Positions 34,801-46,376 of a stretch of DNA of 64,000 nucleotides are shown here, one piece after another (positions within the stretch are counted from its first letter, which is position 1; the number at the start of each line of letters is the position of its first letter). Location of the stretch: contig NC_092799.1 of NCBI RefSeq assembly GCF_918797505.1, forward strand, positions 1,240,001 through 1,304,000, written 5' to 3'. This DNA comes from Bemisia tabaci. Lineage: Eukaryota; Arthropoda; Insecta; Hemiptera; Aleyrodidae. The notes below the pieces were generated by a model. That model did no database searches, was not told where the DNA came from, and saw nothing but the letters and a program-made list of their open reading frames with translations. The position numbers and the translations under genes were made by a program.

Positions 34801-37582
34801 GTTGACACTTACCCTGTCAGGTTTTTGGTCAAACGACAGTGGTACTGGGTTCCCATCAGAGTCGCACATGACTCCACGAGAATCACCGACATTTGCCACA
34901 ATCAATTGCGATCCTTCAATTATTGCAACCAGTGCTGTAGTGCCTTGGAAAAAAAGAAGGAAAAAAAGGGAAAAAACCTTGTATACTACTTAATTATGAG
35001 TGAATTGGAATTATTATCGTTAAAATAAGGTTGTGAATGGGAAAGGGAGCCATAGTTCCAAAACCTTGAATTTGAGTCATCCGTACCAGTGCATAAACGA
35101 GTGTCCTCCAAACAGTTTCAACTATTCTGTTCAGTACCCTAAGGCAAAAGACCACACATTTTGCTTACTGTATGTATAAACCATCGGTCCTCCTCAAAAA
35201 TGTTGCCAGCAGCATTTATCGCAAAATTGCCTCGTACACGGAAATATTGGACACGCTTGCACCAATGTTGTCACGCACAATCATGCGTTCACGTCCTCTA
35301 ACAAGTGGTTTCTCCATTCTCGCATATTTTAAAAACCTATACACGCAACGCCATACATTGCAAGTAAATCCTCATTAATTCACCCCACGTACCATGTTTT
35401 TAATTTTTTGCAGTGGGGGGGAAAATAGTTTTACAATGGCAACTTAATGATTGCATGCCCAGCACCGATCCAATAATACATAATCCTCTCATACGAGTAT
35501 TTTTCTCCATATTCATTTCTGTTGATAGATCCAGGCAAAAAGGGTTCTTATCTCGCTCTCTCCATGGCACCTCGTAAAAGAACGGTAAAGCCAACAATAC
35601 CGTCTAAACGTCGGAGGCACATTGCACGGACGGAAACTATTATTTTTGACTCATTTTAGAAACAACGTGTGTGCCATTTGTTTCCTGACACAGATAGGAG
35701 CTTTTATGGACGAGCCAAAAAGAATAGTTCCTCATCGTGAAATGTAGCCCATCCTCTTAGCACGTCGCGTTGTTATTTGAACTTATTAAGCGCACAATGC
35801 ATATGCCGCGCTTTATTGCAATCGCCGAGAGCTTAACCACTAGATATGCACGGTTTAAGTCGGCAATCGCACTTAACTCGGTTTGCGACGTCGCAGACTT
35901 CCTGCCATGACTTCTCCTTTAAAAAAATAACAGAGAGGCGGAGATTTTTAGATACTGCAAACGAGTTATGTGATTGCCGACTTACACCGCCATTATGTGT
36001 ATTCGTGTCCTATTGAATCCTGGGTTATTTTAAGGCCGTTTTCGTGGCGGAAACGAATTTGAACCCTTGCATCGTGAGAAATAATTCTTGAGAGCATTTC
36101 GATTGCCGGTATTTATTTTTGAATGAATGCCATTACTAGATATAAACCAATTAGATCTTTTCTGTGCTCTAAAGTTCTTTAATTTTTACATATTTATTAA
36201 TTTACTTCCTGCAAATGCATGACAACTTGTAAGTTTAATATTCGAGTTTCTGATTGGTTATAATTGTGCGCAACGGGCGCATTCCGTATAATTCGTATGA
36301 ATCGTGTAAACGCTCTACCTACTCATAAGGCGCGTTCAGACAGCTTGACAAGTCGCTCGGCGAGCCGCATTCTAAACACGGAGCTAACGCAAATTGCATT
36401 GGTCTTGTAAAGCTCTACATGCCGTCTGAACGCGCATCCACTGCTCCCGATTTTTATCCAATTTTGAACGAATTATTTGAAAATTTGTGTCCAGTTATAA
36501 AACTAAGGTACTACTGAATATACGATGATATTATTTAAGGTGCGGCTTATGCTTCTATAAAAAACTTAGAAGAAAAGCATGAAACTGAATGTGATAATAT
36601 AGATCATAATCTCGCGGCGGGCTCTTCCGACACTCACAATGAGTGTTGGAATTCCCTGCTCGTTTTATCTAATACTTAGAAATAATCTTGGAACTCGTGG
36701 AGACCAAACACGGAGTAAATAGTGTTAGGGGTTATCCCCTATAATTGTGGTACTACCACAATTTGTTGGATGATACGGACATTTCTAATTGATTGTGGTA
36801 GAACCGCAACTCAAGTTAGGGTAGTACCGCAACATTTGGGTCAGTAACCTAATTTAAGTATTGGGGTACGACCACGAGTAATTCGTGTACCATCACATTT
36901 AATACGTGTACTACCACAATTATTTGGAAATGTCCATATCACACAACAAACTCGTGCTTTTTCTTATCCGTGAAATAAATGTCTCCTAATATCAATGAGC
37001 AAAAAATAATAATTTTAGAGCTATCTGCGTATACTCTCTTTGGTTCCAACTACAAAATAATTAGATATTGTTTCATATAGGTCCATTGAAACGGAGCATG
37101 TCGGGCATTAAAATTTAATCAATATTAACTAACGGACTCAAGTCAATTTTCAAAGGATTAAGTGTAATTCCATTTCAATTTGATGACGGTGCAATTTTAC
37201 TAAATACCTGCTTCAGACTCCCTTCGTCTCGCAGATACGCAGAGTTCAAGGTCTGTTGATATAAATACGTCGATTAGAAGCTTTTCATAGTCGATCAGCA
37301 CTTCTGCTTCTATATAATTTTTCAAATCTGTGGAAAAATGACATCAGTAATCTACAATAATTATCCAATGAATTACATCGCTAGTGCTACATTGTATTGA
37401 AGAATCTCAGAGAATTCAAATATTTTTTCGTGAAAAAAAAAAAAAAAAAATCTAAAAAAAAAAATCTAAAAAAAAAGAAAAAATCTAAAAAAAAAATCTA
37501 AAAAAAAAAAATCTAAAAAAAAAAAATCTAAAAAAAAGAAAAAATCTAAAAAAAAAATCTAAAAAAAAATCTAAAAAAAATA

Positions 37583-37636
<54 letters not shown>

Positions 37637-40600
37637 GGACTAGGTCGAATAACGGCTGGTGTTGCTGGGGGACTCCAGCGGCAGATGCCCGTTGATTCTA
37701 CGGACTGATGAGTGTTGACCGATGCGCGGCAAGCCGGGCATATTCAAATATTTAATTGCGCGAGAGCGGGAGTAGGGAGGGGGGAAGGGCAAGGAAAAGT
37801 TTTTTATCCCTTTTATAAATTCGAATTTGAGTTCGAGTTACCGCTTAGCGGGATTCAGTGGGATCCCGTTATTGCTCGAGGAAAGGAACGGGTGCGACAA
37901 ACCCTTGACTTGTGCACCACTCTGTATATTTATATGAAACTCTTGGGCTATTAAGGGAGGACCGCAGATCGGAACTCCACCTTTAATTGAAGGGGTGTTT
38001 AAGGAGGTAGGAGCAGGTTCAGTTGGAATTGCGCGAGAAATATTTGAATATGCCCGGCTTGCCGCGCATCGGTCTTCAACACTCATCAGTCCGTAGAATC
38101 AACGGGCATGCATCGGCCGCTGGAGTCCCCCAGCAACACCAGCCGTTATTTGACCAAGACCAAGATTTTTTTTTTAGATTTTTTTTTTTATTTTTTTTTT
38201 TTAGATTTTTTTTTAGATTTTTTTTTGATTTTTTTTTCGGAATTTTTTCTTTTTTAGGGTTACGGAAGCCGTTCCATACAAAGCCAAAAAATTCGCGGTT
38301 GTGTTTTGGCTCTGACTTTCTCTCAGAATTTTATGAGACCATCACGATTCCAGAATCTTGTTTTTTAACAGCCTCATGACCAAACTTGTTGCGTTTTCTT
38401 ATAGAATGAATGCAGTCCACATTATTTATTACGTAATTCAAACTTAAGTGAAACTTTACTGAAACAAATTAACTAAACTCCCGAAAATGATACTTTGTAG
38501 GTATCGTATATTATATTTGATCCTCGAGCAGCAATTTTTTACTCTAGTCATTTCATTGTTTTATTTTACTTTTTTGGAAGCGAGGTTTATAGATATTCAG
38601 CAGTCAAAGATACAAACGATTTCAATGGGTCTATTGCACGCAAGAGATAGAGCCAACTGGTTACACTCTCTGCAAGTAAAATCGCTCGAAAATCACAGTG
38701 GGTACGTACATCAAGAAAGTCTGAAATCCACTCTAGCGCAATGTGCGTAGTTTGTAACACCAGGGTGGCCCAAATTTGACATTGTCGGAATTTTTTTGGT
38801 CTCGCCTCCTAGAACTGATTCATTTAATCAAAAAACGCTTTCTGCGAAGTTTCAACTAAATCGGAAACCCGTGTTGACAGAGCCATCTTTTTTAAGTGGG
38901 ATTTTACATTGATTAACAATTTTTTTCGGAAAAATCCGTTTCCCGGAAAATAAGTAATTTCTAGAAAACGTCCGAGGTCATTTTCGGCTTTAGTAGGGAA
39001 AATTGAGTGGGAAAAATTGTATTGGATACCTCAGTAAAATTTTTTGCCCCTCGCCATTGCGGTGAAACAACTGAAACATCCAGAAAACGCTAAAAAAGAG
39101 TAAAATGACGGTGATAAATCTCAAACAGTTACATAAGCCTGCATCCGAAAACAAAGCTCAATATACGGCAGACGTTCACCATGTACTTTTTTACGCTGAG
39201 TCCGAAAATGATATCCATTTATCTCTATTCCATCAGGATGTTCCGGAAAATCGATTTTCTTGTGAAAAAGAAGGTTTTCCGAGGAAAACTCAATTTTTAG
39301 GAGATAAATCTCAACATATGACGGATGTATTTTTTGTGGTTCTTAATGTTGAGTCCAAAAATGATGAAGAAGTTGCTCCATTATGTCGGGATTTTCCAGA
39401 AAATCCGTTTTTTCGTGAAAAAGGGTTTCTCCGGGGGAAACTCAATTTTTAGAATTTTCTCCCGACCGACTTTTAAAAGATGTTCTTGGTGTGTTTGGCG
39501 CCAAGCGTGTATCTCGCCAGACGGAGACCTATGCGGTATGTAGCAAAACGATGGAGTATACATTTGCCATCAATACATTGTTTACGTAAAATCAATGCAC
39601 CAGGAAAGTGAAGAAAATGACTACTTCTTTAGAAGTTTGGCCGCTGAGTTACGAAATGGCCTGTTTTTTCCTAGAAATTCACAAGTTTTCCAGGGTATCG
39701 AGTTTTCCCCGGAAAATCCTCTTTTTTACGGGAAAAATAAAGTTCCTCGGAGACCCCTCATGGGATAGAAGGGAACGGTTATCATTTTCGAATTCATCGT
39801 TAAAAAACACATCAGAACATATTTTACAAGTTGGTCGTTTGAATATTCTAACAACTGAGTTTTCCCCGAGAAACCCTGTTTTTACGAGAAAACAGATTTT
39901 CCGGAAAATTCGATACGATTCGTGCGATGTTACGCGTAAAGAGTATATTTATTTGGCTGCATCTCTTAAATTCAACAGACCCATTGTTTTTCATGAGTAC
40001 TAATCTAAATCTACCCGTAACAGAGAGGTTAACAAGCCTTGGAACTTTATAATAGAAGTGTATCATCAAGCGTATTCTTACCAGGGTTATCTATTGAATT
40101 TGATTTTTTTTCTTTTTCTGATTTTTCTTTCCTCCACCGACGTGGCTCAGGTGTCATGCAGTAGTTTATTCCGCCGATGTGTAATACTGAGAACAAAAAT
40201 ATTTTGACATATATTTAGAAAATAATCCTAGTGATCTAGTGATTATGCGTAAACTCTTTCCAAAAGCCGATTAGACCTCCGTGTTTGAATGCAATTTTAG
40301 GGATTAAATCACGGTATACTTTAGTGGTGTGGCGTGATTTGCGATGTATCGATTGATCTGCCGTTTTAAACTATGGAAAAGGAACCACAAACAAGGTGTT
40401 CGCAACGAACGCCCTAATAATCGATTCTTTACCATAGCTTCAAATGAGGGACTATCGATAATCGATCATTCACACCTCGCCACTAGTACCTTTTGTAAAG
40501 TGAAACCTCAAACTTACAACGTATTAATGTCTACCGCGTTCTGAAGCTTCTAGATCTCCAGTCTTTACGCTTGATTTTATATATTCCTAATCGATGAGGT

Positions 40601-43600
40601 ACTGTTTCATTTTTTTTTCTCCCAAAAATTAACATTTCCTAAATGTTGGATCATCTCGAATGAACTTAAGGTGATCTTTAATTAATAATGGGCGGAACGA
40701 GGAATCAGTTGTGAGAGGGCACGAGAAAAAACTCCACCTTGAGAGGCTTGGGAATTCTCTCAAAAAAAAATTTGAAATTTGAGCCGTCTCAACAGCAACT
40801 CTGAACTGAACCTACTGCATTGTAGATGAACGCATTGAAATAAATCATTTTAAAAATTAATAAAAAGCGTAATGCTACAAAAAACTTTGGCTTTCAAAAT
40901 CTGTCCGTGTCAGTCAAACTTACTAACTTACGTTCACGCGCGGGTGGCAATTTCTCGGGTATTGTTGGTGTGCCGCTCTGGTTTAAATTGGTTTTCTTGA
41001 TCAATTTTCTCACGGCTGCTATTTTGTTGATTATTCTTTTCATCAGCCTGTCTCGTGCATAGATTGCAGCATACTGTTGAACAAGTGCGGTCAGCGATTA
41101 GTGAGGTTTTAAAGGAAAGAAATGTCCTTAAAAATAACAACAAAAAATGATGCTGTCCACCGAATAACTGCAGCACTGGATAACTGAGCGCCGGATGACA
41201 GTAATCTTAAATCAAAGCGCCCATTTTTTACCAGTAACTTGATCACATCTACAAATCAGGCGAGTTTTTACAACGCCTGAGTAAAATGAGAATATTAAGA
41301 AGAAGAAGAATTCTTCTTTAAGTACTTATTTATCAAATGCACCTGACAATGTGCTGACTAAAATTTTGGCAGTCAAATTGAAGAAAAACATACCATCCTT
41401 AACGAAATTATTTTTAGAATGAAATCAATTTTAAGAAATGTTTTATTCCTCGTCATTTGTCATTTTATTTTTATTTTTATTTTTTTTTTTTTTTAAAAAA
41501 GAGGTTGAGGTCGGTTTCCTTCAACAGCTTTCTATTTAGGAATCTACAGTTTGAGGATACAAATATACCATCCTCAACGAACTTAATTTTAGAATGAAAT
41601 CAATGCAAGAAAGGTTCTATTCCTCGTGTTTTTTCCTAAAAAGAAAAAGTCGAGGTTTGTTTGTCTTCAACTGCTACCTTTTTAGGAATCTACAGTTATC
41701 TTTGGATGTATAAAGGCAAGAACTCCTCATTCAGTTATTGCAAGGTTACCAAGTGTTGCCACTTGCCAGAGGACGTCTCAGCTAATTGAATGCTTCAAAA
41801 TAAATGAATGGATTGGTTCATGATTTCATGAAACTTACGTCACCCCCATGTCCATCAAAAACTCCGAAGAATGATGCACCAGTGCCCCGCGCATTTTCGT
41901 AGACAATGAACGTATCCTCTATATATGTTCGAGCGCCGATAGCTGCATACACTTCAATGTTATTCCATCGCTTCTCAAATTTCTTCCTCTCAACCAATAC
42001 GAATGCGCCCCTTTTGGATCCCTTCATAAGTTTTTCGTATGCATCGCTACGAATTTCCCATGGGCGGATACTCCAAAAACTAGAATCTTGTTTAAAAAAA
42101 ATATATACGTCAATTATTATAATGCAGGTTATAACCAGTCAGTTTCAAGAATGGTGCCACTGCAAAGACGCGTATCTCAGTTTGCGGCGTCGTAGACTTC
42201 CTGCCATACTTTATTTTCCACAAGATTAGCTACTCAACGTTATTTCCTGGAAACCTCGGTGATTTTTCCTCTCTATGTGAAGAATTTTCTGTTCGGGGCA
42301 CAATGTTGGTTTGATCTCATTTCATTTTTTTCTCTTGAAAAAAGAAGAAAGGACAATAGATTTATAAACACTTCTGCGGGTACGTATTTTTGCAGTTTAT
42401 TCATCGTTGGTATATGTGAAGTCGAGTCAAATTGACCCGTATTTTAAAACATGATTTTGAAAGTTTGTTAAGGAGTGTCTATGTTATTTCTATGTTTTTG
42501 AAGATTAAGAACACTTTTTTTTTTAAATGCTCACTTTCTGGAAACACACTGGCAATTTCTTACGTCCTCCCCCCCCTCATCTGCCGTATTATGTAACTTC
42601 CTCAGAAAAGATACAGTCAGGTGAATTAGACCCGGCTTGAAGTTTCTAGGAGTAGTCGTGAAAAAAAGATTTTTTCTGACATAATTTTCGTCAAACTACC
42701 ACTTTTTAAACGTGCGCCTTTTAGGTAGCTTGAGAGAACATTAAAAATGTTTTTGATATTTGTCCCTCTTTATAATGATTTTTAATTTGGACACTTCAAA
42801 GCATATTTTGAGTAGACTGAAACTTGACTTCTCTGAAATTTTAAAAATGAAAGACACTTCATCGCACGTTGATGACGGTTTAGAGATACATCTAATCGTG
42901 CTTGATGGATTTCCGCATTGCACCTGCAAAATTAAAGGCGCGATGGCATGAAAGGTTAACTTGCAATGCTCCGCTCTTTATGTTGATAGTGAGGTGTCGC
43001 TCAAATGCGAGAGAGAAGTTGAAAAACAAAGCCGTATTAATTATTACTTAGCTTTGGCTGTGTTGCTCACGTGACCCTTATAGTTGAAACACCACTACAT
43101 ATCAGCCAACGAAAACGGCACCAACACAACATCAGATAGAGCAAGAGAAAGGACTCGCGCTGATGACGGCGCAGAGATGCAGCTATTCGTGCTTGATGGA
43201 TGTGCGCGTTGCATCAGTATAATTGAAGGCGCTAGCCACACCACTGGCGATACGCAATGGATTGCAGACGATGCTAATGTTCCCAACGTCATTTTTGTGC
43301 GATTTTGTGCAGAAAAAGTTCACTGTGTCAACTATGTCTCGTCGACAACAGCGGGTTATTAATCGAAATCGATTGACAAAGCTGTGTGCAAAGAGGACGA
43401 CGGAAAAATGGAGCGATCCTATTGGTGGTAGAGATAACCAACCAATGACAACCCGCGAGGAATCCTACATTAAGTCCATCATTTTCCCCCTTAGTCTATC
43501 ACAACCACTCGTTTCAACCAATAGGGTCGCTTCATTTCCCCTCTGTCTTCTTTGTTGATTGCTTTATCTATCGCTCTACCAATTTCAATAATCAGCCCAG

Positions 43601-44679
43601 AGAGTCATTCAAGCGTGAAGGAAGGATTCTGTAACGAGCTGAATTGAAGCGCTGGCTGCAAAAAGGGCATTTCTTGTCTGCGGTGTCTCAAAATCTCTAC
43701 TAACGTTTACTTGACGTTTCATCCGTTATTATTAAAGCAAATTTATATTACTTTCCTGAATATTTTTTATGATTTTACAATGCTGCCACACATAAAATTT
43801 CAAAAAATTATTCCAATTATTTCTTCTCTAAAGGGATACATTAGCACACTGGAGATTCTGAAAAACAGCAACCGAGGAATGCCTATTCTGCACCTGAAGC
43901 AAACGCCTCAATTCTGCCGTGCTAAAGAGAACGTCGTTCATTCGAGAGTTGTCAAATTTTCCCGGATAAAATATGGGTTTTGGAGGAAATTTATGCATAT
44001 TTTTCCTTGAAATTTTCAGATAATTTAGATTAAATTGCGTACGAAATTGCCCGATTGAAATTCATATATTTTCTTGAAAATTCGTATTGATTTAAAGAGA
44101 TCTGGCCTGAACGTTTATACGGCGTTTTCCCTGAGCACAGGAGAATTCGTCGTCTCCCGCACGAAGGAACGTAACTCCAATCCAAGGTTGCCAAATTGGC
44201 TCCAACAATTAATTTATTTCACAAAAATGTAAGGGTGCAATTTATATCCAAAGTCTGATTTTTGCATGAAGTCGGAAGAAAAATCAGTGAAATTTTCGGT
44301 TAGAAATGCCCAATACTTTTCTGGTTAAAATGCAATTTACGAAAGGAAATTTGGCAACATTGAAATGTAGTTACGTTCTTTCGTGCGGAAAACGACGAAT
44401 TGACTCACTCTCACCTGTAACGATATCTGACATATCCACGCGGGCGAACGGAGCTCCCCTGCGAAAATGTAGGGATCTTACTGTGCATCGGAATAAGCTA
44501 CCTTTGGAGGGCGGCGGCTCAATTCTTGAGCATTTGGGTTGGATGAAGTAGGGGTTCCTGCTTACTGGATGACTCAAAAACCGCTTCAAGACTGTTTCAC
44601 AGTAGAGATTTGCATCCTCGAGTGATTCCAGCGGTGGATCTTCTGGTAACTTATGGCACGGAACGCGAACAACATCACA
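31415..44679 (-). CDS. PPM1L-like PP2C phosphatase, gene 3
   Basis: Six exons: 44679-44415, 42086-41839, 41073-40932, 37327-37208, 34943-34813 and 31885-31415. The joined frame is 1377 nt (458 residues plus stop), without an upstream exon. The order of motifs is IGARTYIED, FDGHGGD, YAAIYARDRLMK, INYEKLLIDVF, ANVGDSRGVM, MSRSLGD, ATDGLYD and KAKDN. This is the copy closest to standard PPM1L in the DGHGG and SRSLGD motifs; only Met to Ile in RxxMED departs. A functional metal-dependent Ser/Thr phosphatase is expected. Shortest exon 1 and exon 3 of the array. The start codon is not in exon 1; see 48063-48143. Confidence 0.92.
31981..32524. mobile_element. R4 long-TIR element copy 2
   Basis: GGACCACTAGACAAGGTACG to CCTTATCTAGTGGTCC; foldback arms as in 19225-19777. 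Starts 95 bp into the last intron of gene 3. Confidence 0.9.
32849..33176. mobile_element. R4-like short element copy 3
   Basis: GGGCCACTAGACAAGATCTA to TACCTTGTCTAGAGCTCC; a shorter relative of R4. Same intron. Confidence 0.75.
33180..33840. mobile_element. R5 element copy 2, interrupted
   Basis: CCTGTTGCAAACCTCAGC, GGCTCAAAAATCACGATGAG and AACGATACTACGGCACAGG match the left arm of R5 at 61702. A different element (33211-33578) splits it. Confidence 0.7.
33211..33578. mobile_element. AT-rich TIR element nested in R5
   Basis: CCCAGATAAGATA on the left, TATCTTATCTGGG on the right. The inside is built from AATATTG-type words in both directions. The uninterrupted R5 copies lack it. Confidence 0.8.
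33863..34123. repeat. Foldback element, 260 bp
   Basis: ACGTCGTCACCTTCCCGCC, GCGCTATGCGACGTTTTGAA and AATTTCCGC on the left are inverted at 34060-34123. In intron 5 of gene 3. Confidence 0.75.
34813..34943 (-). CDS. Gene 3 exon 5: GTTAL / GDSR core exon
   Basis: 131 nt, acceptor TTCCAAG|GC, donor AGG|GTAAGT, phase 1 to 0. Reads (G)TTALVAIIEGSQLIVAN, VGDSRGVMCDSDGNPV, PLSFDQKPDR. Differs from gene 4 at about three of 44 residues. Confidence 0.95.
35850..35990. mobile_element. R2 foldback element copy 3, internally deleted
   Basis: CGGTTTAAGTCGGCAATCGC to TTGCCGACTTACACCG; only about 140 bp instead of 255. In intron 4 of gene 3. Confidence 0.75.
36334..36436. repeat. Short TIR element, ~100 bp
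   Basis: GCGCGTTCAGACAGC on the left, GCCGTCTGAACGCGC on the right. MITE-like. Confidence 0.7.
36728..36955. repeat. Repeat of GTGGTAnTACCAC words
   Basis: ATTGTGGTACTACCACAATT and related words in both directions (GTGGTAGAACC, GTACTACCACAATT); GATACGGACATTTCTAATTG is inverted at the far end. A foldback or small satellite remnant in intron 4 of gene 3. Confidence 0.65.
37208..37327 (-). CDS. Gene 3 exon 4: INYEKLL-type helix exon
   Basis: 120 nt, acceptor TTCCACAG|AT, donor GCAG|GTATTT, phase 1 to 1. Reads LKNYIEAEVLIDYEKLLIDV, FISTDLELCVSARRRE, SEAG. A large A-rich foldback (37431-38240) begins about 100 bp upstream in the intron. Confidence 0.85.
37431..38240. repeat. Foldback with (TCTAAAAAA)n arms
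   Basis: Outer left part 37431-37630 is a TCT(A)n simple repeat; the outer right part 38166-38240 is its complement. Between them are unique inverted arms of about 135 bp (37633-37766 and 38025-38163, including GGCTGGTGTTGCTGGGGGAC) around a ~260-bp centre. In intron 3 of gene 3. Confidence 0.9.
38610..38760. mobile_element. R5 fragment
   Basis: Shares CAATGGGTCTATTGCA, CTCGAAAATCACAGTGGGTA and AAGTCTGAAATCCACTC with the left end of R5. Confidence 0.5.
39105..39925. repeat. Diverged tandem repeat, unit ~170-190 bp
   Basis: Units near 39105, 39295 and 39640-39925 repeat GAnTTTTCCnGAAAATCnnT, TTTTCnnGAAAAAG and AACTCAATTTTTAG. Open in one frame over 348 bp at 39105-39452, but nothing suggests a protein. 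Confidence 0.65.
40323..40485. mobile_element. R12 MITE copy 2
   Basis: AGTGGTGTGGCGTGATTTGC to CACACCTCGCCACT, with internal TGTTCGCAACGAACGC. In intron 3 of gene 3. Confidence 0.8.
40932..41073 (-). CDS. Gene 3 exon 3: helix exon
   Basis: 142 nt, acceptor CAACAG, donor GAAC|GTAAGT, phase 0 to 1. Reads YAAIYARDRLMKRIINKI, AAVRKLIKK, and a short Pro-rich end. It continues FDGHGGD directly, as in other PP2C proteins. Confidence 0.88.
41390..41697. repeat. Tandem duplication, ~165-bp unit, with T-run
   Basis: CATACCATCCTTAACGAA near 41389 and ATACCATCCTCAACGAA near 41565 start two units that share TAGAATGAAATCAAT, TATTCCTCGT and AGGAATCTACAGTT. In intron 2 of gene 3. Confidence 0.75.
41839..42086 (-). 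CDS. Gene 3 exon 2: first PP2C metal-binding exon
   Basis: 248 nt, acceptor AAG|AT, donor GAC|GTAAGT, phase 1 to 0. Reads (D)SSFWSIRPWEIRS, KRWNNIEVYAAIGARTYIED, TFIVYENARGTG, FFGVFDGHGGD. Confidence 0.95.
42164..42290. repeat. R2 fragment
   Basis: TATCTCAGTTTGCGGCGTCG, AGACTTCCTGCCATACTT and CTACTCAACG match one arm of R2. Just upstream of gene 3 exon 2. Confidence 0.6.
42860..43245. repeat. Two copies of an older interspersed repeat
   Basis: 42868-42945 and 43160-43235 share GATGACGGnnnAGAGAT, ATTCGTGCTTGATGGAT and AnATTnAAGGCGC. The same sequence, split by R3, flanks R3 copy b (29485 and 30875). Confidence 0.65.
43914..44142. mobile_element. R1 MITE copy 11
   Basis: CTGCCGTGCTAAAGAGAACG to TTTCCCTGAGCACAGG, flanked by AATT on both sides. 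In intron 1 of gene 3. Confidence 0.8.
44160..44392. mobile_element. Second MITE family (R33), copy 1
   Basis: CGCACGAAGGAACGTAACTC to GTAGTTACGTTCTTTCGTGC, 233 bp. The overall plan resembles R1 but the ends differ. Ends 23 bp below the exon 1 end of gene 3. Confidence 0.85.
44415..44679 (-). CDS. Gene 3 exon 1: variable N-terminal exon
   Basis: 265 nt, acceptor TTCTTCAG, donor ACAG|GTGAGA, phase 0 to 1. Reads CDVVRVPCHKLPEDPP, the shared core ESLEDANLYCETVLKRFLSH with PVS, and ends RVDMSDIVT. The rest does not align with genes 1 and 2. Confidence 0.82.
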
Positions 44680-44992
44680 CTGAAGAAAGAGGATTTATTG
44701 TAAGCGTCTGCGTGCTTATCATTGAAATGAATACACCGAAAAGAAAATTGATGCTGCCTTAACATTCTGGATGTTAACAAGTGTGCGAAAACTCACGAAG
44801 CGCTGATTTAACCGCCACAGCAGTTACAATAGCAATGTCAAGATGTAAAGCTAACTGCTGTGGTGGTTAACTCAGTGTTTTGTGAATTTTCGCACATATT
44901 TATACGTCCAGAATGTTAAGCCAGCACCTTTTTTCGAATTGCATAAAGTTATAGATAGAGAATACAAAGGGGTAAATGGAGACATCTTCTAT

Positions 44993-45241
44993 GGACCGCG
45001 TTTAGCAGAAAAGAATCAAGCCACATCCGCTATGGCCTTTTATTGGGAGATTCAATTTTTTACATAGATCGCCTGTGCGGAGTTTTGTTCAAGTTTCAAT
45101 GAATTGTCTGCATAGCACGAAGCAAATCCCTTGAAATTTTCGATGGAATCTGCACAAACGCTCTCTTGTAAATAACTAAATCGCTCAGTTAAATTTAGAC
45201 ATAGCTAATGTGGCTTGGTTCCTCTCTGTAAAACGCGATTC
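44993..45241. mobile_element. R14 foldback element copy 2
   Basis: GGACCGCGTTTAGCAGAAAA, CAAGCCACATC and the inverse (ATGTGGCTTGGTTCCT). Upstream of gene 3 exon 1. Confidence 0.8.
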
Positions 45242-46151
45242 AATTGTTACTCTCCTTCATTAGGAGGTCAAACTCAAAATTTTGATTCTAATCGGAATTT
45301 TTGAACTTTTTGGCCTTGTATTCCCTGCAAAACAGTGTGAACCTTGCACTATTTTACCACCTTGCTACTTGAAGAAAACTCAATCCAAACAGACAAAATC
45401 TTGTAAACTTTTTCTCTCGGATAATTTAACCCTTTGTTGCATGAGCTAATCGTTGATTTTGGACAGGAAATCTACATTTTACACTATTTTCTCGATAATA
45501 GAGTCAGTTGGAATCGATCTTTGTAGTTTCTTGTAAAGTTAGGAGATCAGACTTATAATGCTCCCAAAAATTATTTCTCGCTTTGATTCAATTTAATACT
45601 CCAGCATAGAAATAAAGCTGAAAACCATTTGTTGCTTTCATGCAACGCTATGCGATAAAGGGTTAAGTTTTTTCAAGCGTTTGATTCCTGTTCTGGGGGC
45701 GGGGGGGGGATGCTCACAAAAACTTCAGTTTTACATGAAGAGATGTCAGGAAGTGAGAAAGAGCATGCGCCGCACGATAGATCGAGTCGATTAGAGACGT
45801 CGGACATGAAATTTTTGACCAAAGCTAATTTAGATGTTAATTTCGCAAGAAGAAAATTTCGCGAGGAAACCAATGGAACCGCTTAAAGAACCTCGAAGTT
45901 TTATATAAACGGAGTAATAAGCGTGTAAAGTTTCCAAATTTTGTCCAACCTCTCGTATTGACTCGATCCTTTTTGCGCCGTGAATTTGAAAAGGCGTGAT
46001 ACATCGATACAAACTTCACAAAATTTAGTCAAATTGTGTAGGTAATGAAGAGTGAATTTCAGACATTTTCGACTTGCTCAACTTGATCTTTTTGTGATTT
46101 TGCATGTGAAAATCGACTCACTTGACCGTAAATTTATTCTCTTGTCGTTAC

Positions 46152-46376
46152 TCGCACGAAGGAACGTAACTCCATTTCAATGTAGCAAAATTGTCTCCAT
46201 TATTTCAATTTTTGACGACAAGAAACTTGCATGAATTTTGTCGAAAATTTGTCTGATTTTTGCATGAGACCAGAAGAAAAATTTGTAAATTTTCAATCAG
46301 AAATTCTCAAAATTCTCCTGGTAAAAATTGAAAAAATCTGGCGACATTGAAATTTAGTTAGGTACTTTCGTGAAAG
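46152..46376. mobile_element. R33 MITE copy 2
   Basis: CGCACGAAGGAACGTAACTC to TTAGGTACTTTCGTG; same family as 44160-44392. Confidence 0.75.

Noticed and set aside
39105..39452. 115-codon open frame
   Set aside because: It follows a diverged tandem repeat rich in GGAAAATC; the neighbouring units are not open in the same frame.
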